A stretch of 64,000 nucleotides of DNA from the NCBI GenBank assembly GCA_963769585.1, contig CAVYMJ010000006.1:1302001-1366000 (forward strand). The letters are read 5' to 3'. Positions 58,714 to 64,000 of this stretch are shown here, piece by piece. The first letter of the stretch is position 1. Each line of letters opens with the position of its first letter. Source of the DNA: SSC3 sp963769585. Its GTDB lineage: Bacteria; Actinomycetota; Actinomycetes; Propionibacteriales; Nocardioidaceae. The notes beneath the pieces were generated by a model that did no database searches, was not told where the DNA came from, and saw nothing but the letters and a program-made list of their open reading frames with translations. The position numbers and the translations under genes were made by a program.

Positions 58714-59700
58714 CTAGGTGTAGTTCCGCAGAGCCCGCCGCGCCTCCTCGCGCAGGTCGTCCGCCCACTCGGCCGGCGAGATGATGCTCGCACGGGAGCC
58801 GAGCCTGAGCATCAGTCGGGTCAGCCACGCGGGGTCACCCACGCGAAGCCTCACGGTCAACCCGCCCTGGCCGTCCTCGGTCGCCGCCTCGACCGGGTAG
58901 TACTCGGCCACCCAGCGGGCGCCCGGTGACAACGAGAGCACCACGGGCGAGTCCCGGTCGGAGGCCTGGAAGATCCCGTCGGACAGGTCCCGGGGCCGTA
59001 TGTCGGGGTGGTCGCTGGCAGCCGTGTCGAGGACCTCCGCCTCGGAGATCCGGTCGAGCCGGAACAGCCGCTGGTCGTCGGCCTGGTGGCACCACGCGTC
59101 GAGGTACTCGTAGCCGTCCTGGCTGCCGATCGCCAGCGGATCCACCACCCGGTCGGTCGCCTCGTCGCGGGTGGGCACGTAGTAGACCAGCCGGACCTGT
59201 CTTGCGGTGCGCAGCGCCTCGCCCAGGGTGGCCTTCAGTGCGGTGATCCGGGCCGCCGTACGCGGAAGGAGGACCTCGACCTGGGACGCGAGGGAGCCGC
59301 CCTCCCCGGCGGCAGCCTCGATCTTGGCCAGTACGCGGTCCACGATCGGGCGCTCGTCGTCGGTGCTGCCCTCGCGCAAGGTGCGCAGCGCCACCATCAG
59401 CGCGGACGCCTCGGTGCTGTCCAGGCGCAAGGGGCGGGTCAGGTACTCGGCATTCGAGAGCCGGATGACCTCCTCCCCCTCGTCGAGGGCCTCCATGTTG
59501 ATGTCGATCAGCTCGCCCATGCCCAGACCCGGCAGGCCACAGAACCAGAGCACCTTCAGGTCGCTGCGGATGCGGGCTTCGGAGACGCCGAAGTCGGCAG
59601 CGACCTGCTTGATCGAGACCGCGTCGCGACTCTGCAGGTAGGGAACCAGGGCGAGCAGTCGGCGCATCTGGTCCTTCGCGCCCGTCTTGGTGCTACTCAC
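58714..59700 (-). CDS. pafC: WYL-domain regulator PafC
   Basis: A 328-residue protein with an N-terminal winged helix (MRRLLALVPYLQSRDAVSIK, VAADFGVSEARIRSDLKVL) and a C-terminal WYL domain (VRLVYYVPTRDE; GYEYLDAWCHQADDQRLFRL). With PafB it forms the PafBC activator of the LexA-independent DNA-damage response in actinobacteria. It overlaps pafB as GTGA. The WYL residues are present in modified form (YLDAW). Tat genes follow after 50 bases. Confidence 0.92.
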   Translation of the reverse strand: MSSTKTGAKDQMRRLLALVPYLQSRDAVSIKQVAADFGVSEARIRSDLKVLWFCGLPGLGMGELIDINMEALDEGEEVIRLSNAEYLTRPLRLDSTEASALMVALRTLREGSTDDERPIVDRVLAKIEAAAGEGGSLASQVEVLLPRTAARITALKATLGEALRTARQVRLVYYVPTRDEATDRVVDPLAIGSQDGYEYLDAWCHQADDQRLFRLDRISEAEVLDTAASDHPDIRPRDLSDGIFQASDRDSPVVLSLSPGARWVAEYYPVEAATEDGQGGLTVRLRVGDPAWLTRLMLRLGSRASIISPAEWADDLREEARRALRNYT

Positions 59701-60656
59701 GAGGCCACCTCCTTGAGCCGCTGGATCACGAGGTCGCGCAGGTCCGGCGGTTCGAGCACCACGACGTCAACGCCGTAGGCCAGTGCCTCGTCGACCAGGG
59801 ACCCGTCGCGTCCGAAGTCGACCTCGAGCAGGTCCCAGCCGGCTGGTGCGTCGCCGTCGAGCGGGCGGGTACGGCGGCGCAACCCGAGCGCGGCGCCGTT
59901 GCGGACCAGGATCCGCGCAGTCTGGTCCTGGGGAGCAGGCGCCAGCGCGCTGGTGAGCTCGCTCAGATCCGTCTCGGGCGGGACCACGTAGGCACCTGGC
60001 TTGCCTGCGCGGCGGACCTTCCCCTGTACCCGCGACAGCCGGAACAGCCGCGGCGCGTCCCGGTCGGTGTCGAAGCCCACGACGTACCAGCGACCGCGGT
60101 AGGTCGCGACTCCCCAGGGCTGGAGGTGACGCTCCTCGACCGAGCTCGAGGAGGACTTGCGGTACTCGAAGGTCACCGGGGTGCGGGTGCGCAGGCAGTC
60201 CCAGATCACCTCGAACGTCGGCTCGTCGACCGCCAGCTGGGGCTGGACGACGTTGAGCGCTTCGCGGTCCACCTCGATGCCGGCGGCCTTGAGCTTCACC
60301 AGGGCGTCCGAGGTCGCCGAGGCGAGCCCTGCGTGCTGCCAGACGCGAGCCGCCAGGCCCACTACGGCTGCCTCTTCCGGGGAGAGCTCGATCTCGGGGA
60401 GCTCGAACGCCGACCGCACGATCCGGTAGCCCTGGTCGTCCTCGAAGAGCGGGTCGGCCGACCCCACCTCGATGGGCACCCCGAGCTGGCGCAGGTCGTC
60501 CTTGTCCCGCTCGAACATCTTCTCGAAGGCTTCGTCGCTCGCGGCCCCGCCGTACTCCGGGATGACCTGGCGCAGTCGCTCCTTCGAGACGTACGTCCGG
60601 GAGACCAGGAGCGTGATGAGGAGGTTGAGCAGCCGCTCGCTCTTGCGTGCGGACAC
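59697..60656 (-). CDS. pafB: WYL-domain regulator PafB
   Basis: A 319-residue partner of PafC. The N-terminal winged helix begins SERLLNLLITLLVSRTYVSK, followed by a short linker domain and a WYL domain (PVTFEYRKSSSSSVEERHLQ; GRWYVVGFDTDRDAPRLFRL in parts). The PafBC heterodimer turns on repair genes after DNA damage, probably in response to single-stranded DNA. The GTG start is three bases after the FKBP gene stop. Confidence 0.92.
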   Translation of the reverse strand: MSARKSERLLNLLITLLVSRTYVSKERLRQVIPEYGGAASDEAFEKMFERDKDDLRQLGVPIEVGSADPLFEDDQGYRIVRSAFELPEIELSPEEAAVVGLAARVWQHAGLASATSDALVKLKAAGIEVDREALNVVQPQLAVDEPTFEVIWDCLRTRTPVTFEYRKSSSSSVEERHLQPWGVATYRGRWYVVGFDTDRDAPRLFRLSRVQGKVRRAGKPGAYVVPPETDLSELTSALAPAPQDQTARILVRNGAALGLRRRTRPLDGDAPAGWDLLEVDFGRDGSLVDEALAYGVDVVVLEPPDLRDLVIQRLKEVAS

Positions 60657-60659
60657 GAC

Positions 60660-61607
60660 TCAGCCGTCGACAGCCAGGACGTCGAGGACGAAGACGAGGG
60701 TCGCATTCTTGGGGATGGTCGGCGGCTGCCCTTCAGCTCCGTACGCCTGGTCCGGCGGGGAGATGATCATCACCCGGCTGCCCTCCTTGATGCCGATCAG
60801 CCCCGAGTCCCAGGCCGGGATCAGGCCGCCGGCCCCGACGGGAAAGGTGATGGGCTTCTTGCTGTAGGACTCGTCGAAGGGCTTCTTGCCCTTGAAGACC
60901 TCACCGAAGTAGTTGAAGGTGACAAGGCGGTTCGCGGCGATCGCCGGGCCGTCGCCCTGGACGAGGGTGATGACCTTCAGCTTGGCCGGTTTGGCACCAA
61001 CCCCGCCCCAGGCGAAACCGGTGACGGCGTCGCCCTTCTCCACGACCTTCGGCGAGCCTGAGGGAGCATCGACTGGTGAGCCCTCGGGGCCGTCGAGCTT
61101 CTCCACCTTCTCCACCGAAAGCACGTCGGCGATGGCGATCAGCGCATCGCCTTCCTTCAGGCCCAGCTGTGCCACGTTGGACTCTCCGACTGCGTCGGCG
61201 GCCGGTGTCTCGAGGGCCACCCGACTCCCCCTCGGCGCGCCTGCCAGGGCCTCGTCCAGTCCGGCGAGGAGTGGCTGCGAGTCCGGGCCGACTGTCAGCG
61301 GCCGCTTGGTGTCCCAGGTGCTGAAGAGCTTCTTGCCGTCTGCTCCGCTGAAGACGCCGAGATGGATCAGCGTCGAACGGTCCTTCGAGACCGCCGGACC
61401 GTCGCCCTTGCTGATCACCTTGGTGACCAGCTTGGCGACCTCGAGGTCCTTGACGTCGACCTCCGGCTCGCTTTCGAACGCGCCTACAATCTTGACGCCT
61501 GGCAGGCTGCCGGTCTCGGCGTCGTTGGAGTCCTCGTCCCCGGAGCCGCACGCCGAAGCGAGCAGGATCAGCGGTACGACCGCCAGGGCAGTCACTCGTG
61601 TGCGCAC
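60660..61607 (-). CDS. FKBP-type peptidyl-prolyl isomerase lipoprotein
   Basis: A 315-residue exported lipoprotein with lipobox LLASAC. The mature protein holds two FKBP-like domains. The second (about 195-315) keeps YFGEVFKGKKPFDESY, IPAWDSGLIGIKEGSRVMI and PPDQAYG; the first (about 55-165) is degenerate (HLGVFSGADGKKLFSTW). FKBPs help fold secreted proteins. A gene of this kind between pafA and pafBC is common in streptomycetes and relatives. Confidence 0.9.
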   Translation of the reverse strand: MRTRVTALAVVPLILLASACGSGDEDSNDAETGSLPGVKIVGAFESEPEVDVKDLEVAKLVTKVISKGDGPAVSKDRSTLIHLGVFSGADGKKLFSTWDTKRPLTVGPDSQPLLAGLDEALAGAPRGSRVALETPAADAVGESNVAQLGLKEGDALIAIADVLSVEKVEKLDGPEGSPVDAPSGSPKVVEKGDAVTGFAWGGVGAKPAKLKVITLVQGDGPAIAANRLVTFNYFGEVFKGKKPFDESYSKKPITFPVGAGGLIPAWDSGLIGIKEGSRVMIISPPDQAYGAEGQPPTIPKNATLVFVLDVLAVDG

Positions 61608-61674
61608 AGGTTCACCTCGTCCGTTGTGGGATGTGCGACCGCCACGATATAGGGCCCCCCAGCAGGGGGCTGAG

Positions 61675-63036
61675 TCACATGCCTTCGATGAGCTTGTGCA
61701 CCCGCTCGTCGTAGGCGCGGAACGGGTCCTTGCACAGCACGGTGCGCTGGGCCTGGTCGTTCAGCTTGAGGTGGACCCAGTCGACCGTGAAGTCCCGACG
61801 TCGCTCCTGGGCCCGCTTGATGAACTCTCCCCGCAGGCGCGCCCGCGTGGTTTGCGGTGGGCGGGTCTTGGCCTCGAAGATCGACAGGTCGGTGGCGACC
61901 CGCGCGACCGCGCCCCGCTTCTCCAGCAGGTAGTAGAGCCCCCGCCCGCGATGGATGTCGTGGTAGGCCAGGTCGAGCTGGGCAACGCGGGGGTGGCTCA
62001 GGGGCAGCCCGTTCTGGCTGCGGTAGCGCTCGATGAGCTTCCACTTGATCACCCAGTCGATCTCACGCTCGACCAGGCCGAGGTCGCCGGACTCCACTGC
62101 CTTGAGCCCGCGCTCCCAGAGGTCGAGCGTGCGCTCGATGACCGGGGTGTGCAGCTCGCGCCGGTCGACGAAGTCGCGCGCCCGGCTGAGGTACTCCTGC
62201 TGGATGTCCAGCGCGCTCGCCTCACGGCCGTTGGCGAGGCGAACCTTGCGCCGGCCGGTGATGTCGTGCGAGATCTCACGGATTGCCCGAATCGGGTTCT
62301 CCATCGTGAGGTCGCGCATCACCACGCCCTCCTCGATCATCCGGAGCACCAGGTCACAGGAGGCGACCTTGAGCATCGTGGTGGTCTCGCTCATGTTCGA
62401 GTCACCGACGATCACATGCAGCCGGCGGTACCGCTCCGCGTCGGCGTGCGGCTCGTCCCGGGTGTTGATGATCGGCCGGCTGCGGGTCGTAGCGCTCGAG
62501 ACGCCCTCCCAGATGTGCTCGGCCCGCTGGGAGACCGAGAACATCGCGCCCCGAGGGGTCTGGATGACCTTTCCGGCACCCACGATGATCTGCCGGGTCA
62601 CCAGGAACGGGATGAGTACGTCGGCGAGCTTGCTGAACTCACCGTGCCTGCCCACGAGGTAGTTCTCGTGACAGCCATAGGAGTTGCCGGCCGAGTCGGT
62701 GTTGTTCTTGAACAGGTAGACGTCTCCGGCGATCCCCTCGTCATGCAGGCGATGCTCTGCGTCGATCAGCAGACCCTCGAGGACTCGCTCCCCAGCCTTG
62801 TCGTGGGTGACGAGGTCTACGATGTCGTCGCACTCAGGCGTCGCGTACTCGGGGTGGCTCCCGACGTCGAGGTAGAGCCGAGCGCCGTTGCGGAGGAAGA
62901 CGTTGCTGGACCGGCCCCACGAGACGACCTTGCGGAAGAGGTACCGCGCGACCTCGTCCGGGCTCAGCCTGCGCTGACCCCGAAACGTGCAGGTCACGCC
63001 GTACTCGTTCTCGATTCCGAAGATTCGGCGGTCCAC
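61675..63036 (-). CDS. pafA: Pup-protein ligase PafA
   Basis: A 453-residue ATP-dependent ligase that joins the C-terminal Glu of Pup to substrate lysines, marking proteins for the proteasome. The N-terminal FGIENEYGVTC motif, LDVGSHPEYATPECD, FKNNTDSAGNSYGCHENYLV (in two parts) and SEGT-like SSATTRSRPIINTRDEPHAD blocks are characteristic of PafA rather than Dop. The GTG start begins MDRRIFGIENEYG. Pup, Dop and the proteasome subunits are outside the window, presumably to the right. Confidence 0.96.
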   Translation of the reverse strand: MDRRIFGIENEYGVTCTFRGQRRLSPDEVARYLFRKVVSWGRSSNVFLRNGARLYLDVGSHPEYATPECDDIVDLVTHDKAGERVLEGLLIDAEHRLHDEGIAGDVYLFKNNTDSAGNSYGCHENYLVGRHGEFSKLADVLIPFLVTRQIIVGAGKVIQTPRGAMFSVSQRAEHIWEGVSSATTRSRPIINTRDEPHADAERYRRLHVIVGDSNMSETTTMLKVASCDLVLRMIEEGVVMRDLTMENPIRAIREISHDITGRRKVRLANGREASALDIQQEYLSRARDFVDRRELHTPVIERTLDLWERGLKAVESGDLGLVEREIDWVIKWKLIERYRSQNGLPLSHPRVAQLDLAYHDIHRGRGLYYLLEKRGAVARVATDLSIFEAKTRPPQTTRARLRGEFIKRAQERRRDFTVDWVHLKLNDQAQRTVLCKDPFRAYDERVHKLIEGM

Positions 63037-63089
63037 ACGCCCACCCTATGCCTGTGCCGGGTGCGGCGGGGTGACATCGCTGCGCGGCG

Positions 63090-63941
63090 TCACCCTTCTC
63101 CGAGAACCATCTGGAGGGCGCCGGGGTGGAGGGTCCAGGTCCGCCGTGTCAAGGGCCCCTCGAGCTCGCCGTCGGCACTGGAATGGAAGGGCCCTCCCTC
63201 GACCGTCACCTCGCGGGCGCGTCGGTAGACCACGTCGTCACGGTGGTGATGCTCCCCGCGGCGCAGTCTGAGGGCGTAGGCCAGGCGGGCGAGCGGCTTC
63301 ACGGCGTAGGAGATCATCACGTCGACCTGGCCGTCGGCGGGGTCCGCGTCCGGAGCGAGCTCGGTACCGCCGCCGACGTACGGTGCGTTGCCGATTGCTA
63401 CCTGAAGTGTCCGGCGGTCCGAGACCACTTTCTGGTCCAGCGTGACGCGCAGCCTCAAGGTAGGGGGCCTGAGCGCAGCGAGCGCCGCACCGACGACGTA
63501 CCCGAGAGGGCCGAGCGCCTTCTTCCACGGCCTCGCGGCCCTGCTCGCCTCGGCGCCGGCTCCGACGTGGACGTGGTTGACCACGACTCCGCCACGATCA
63601 TCGGCGAGCAGGTCGACCGCGGTAGGGCGGCCGCGCAGGACCAGCTCGGCCGCTTCGGCAGGGTCAAGTGGGATGCCGGACCCGCGGGCGAAGTCGTTGC
63701 CGGTCCCCAGCGGGATGAGGGCCAGCGTCGTGGTCTCCAGGAGGTCGTTGCGGGCCAGCGCCGCGACCACCGCATGCAGGCTGCCGTCCCCGCCGGCCAC
63801 CACCAGGAACCTGTCCAGCTGGACCGCCTCGTCGAGCTCGTCCGGGCTGCTGGTCGTCTGCACCGTGCAGTCGCCCAGGACCTCCAGGGCCTGGTCGAGG
63901 CTCGCGGCAGATCCGGCGTCGGCGTTCGCGAGGACCAGCAC
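63090..63941 (-). CDS. Diacylglycerol kinase family protein (second copy)
   Basis: A 283-residue DAGK/YegS-family protein. The motif AGGDGSLHAVVAAL and PLGTGNDFARG are present, then VNHVHVGAGAEASR and IGNAPYVGGG. It is only distantly like the copy beside helY. The GTG start shares one base with the stop of the partial upstream gene (TAGTG). The lipid substrate is unknown. Confidence 0.87.
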   Translation of the reverse strand: MLVLANADAGSAASLDQALEVLGDCTVQTTSSPDELDEAVQLDRFLVVAGGDGSLHAVVAALARNDLLETTTLALIPLGTGNDFARGSGIPLDPAEAAELVLRGRPTAVDLLADDRGGVVVNHVHVGAGAEASRAARPWKKALGPLGYVVGAALAALRPPTLRLRVTLDQKVVSDRRTLQVAIGNAPYVGGGTELAPDADPADGQVDVMISYAVKPLARLAYALRLRRGEHHHRDDVVYRRAREVTVEGGPFHSSADGELEGPLTRRTWTLHPGALQMVLGEG

Positions 63942-64000
63942 TACAGCAGGCCCGCATGGTCGAGGCCGACATAAACGGCGTCGGTGCCGACCACGTCCCC
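63941..64000 (-). CDS. C-terminal end of an unidentified gene (cut by window edge)
   Basis: The last 19 codons (reading GDVVGTDAVYVGLDHAGLL) and a TAG stop of a minus-strand gene that continues beyond the right edge. The stop overlaps the GTG of the downstream kinase-family gene by one base, so the two are coupled. Too little is visible to name the product. Confidence 0.6.
   Translation of the reverse strand, partial: GDVVGTDAVYVGLDHAGLL

Overview
This window is chromosomal DNA of a high-GC actinobacterium, most likely a Nocardioides-like member of the Nocardioidaceae (inference from gene content and gene order, not from a marker phylogeny). Supporting signs are a Pup ligase with PafBC, TatA/TatC and a HelY helicase in the order known from mycobacteria and streptomycetes; RbpA; a conservon (histidine kinase, roadblock, DUF742, small GTPase); the pgsA2-DUF881-sbp-DUF881-gcvH-garA-ftsR-MerR-gcvP cluster shared with Mycobacterium; many GTG starts; and dense ATGA/GTGA gene overlaps. 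No rRNA, tRNA, CRISPR, prophage or intact insertion sequence was seen.

Layout. 1-3.4 kb: end of an MFS permease, then an alpha/beta hydrolase coupled to a Baeyer-Villiger-type flavin monooxygenase. 3.4-5.4 kb: a secreted protein, a small hypothetical, and about 600 bases without a convincing gene but with several hairpins. 5.4-15.2 kb: the conserved cluster from phospholipid synthase through DUF881/sbp, glycine cleavage H protein, FHA protein, two MerR regulators, a bifunctional-nuclease-family protein and a zinc transporter to gcvP behind a glycine riboswitch. 15.3-25.9 kb: a DMT permease, SbcCD with a HAD phosphatase, FdhD, OsmC, a GNAT, a membrane-anchored HAD protein, a tandem pair of unrecognised paralogs and a PrmC-like methyltransferase. 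26.0-31.0 kb: the conservon with a lone amino-acid-type binding lipoprotein. 31.1-34.5 kb: an ArsR-controlled SRPBCC operon, a VOC protein and an alcohol dehydrogenase among short repeats. 34.6-41.5 kb: META lipoprotein, SGNH lipase, a HTH-MurA fusion, GDPD, an Atg22-like permease and rbpA.

41.0-43.8 kb (minus strand) holds Lnt, polyprenol-phosphate mannose synthase and FxsA. 44.2-51.1 kb is the lysine 2,3-/5,6-aminomutase pathway: kdd, an amidohydrolase, kamD, kamE and kal on the minus strand, with kamA divergent. The cleavage enzyme Kce is not in the window. 51.1-53.9 kb carries a 5'-3' exonuclease, an Lrp regulator and an unknown gene, bracketed by two 22-bp tandem-repeat arrays that each begin just after a stop codon. 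53.9-64 kb is the Pup-ligase/Tat/HelY cluster on the minus strand with two diacylglycerol-kinase-family genes.

The most interesting points are the paired 22-bp arrays, the leaderless self-binding HTH-MurA gene with a palindrome inside its promoter, the two-operator ArsR promoter, a good sigma-R-type promoter in front of rbpA, an orphan intrinsic terminator at 44.2 kb, the lysine pathway lacking Kce, and the unrecognised paralog pair at 23.8-25.1 kb. No obviously new defence or mobile system was found. All assignments come from reading the translated sequence; no database search was run.
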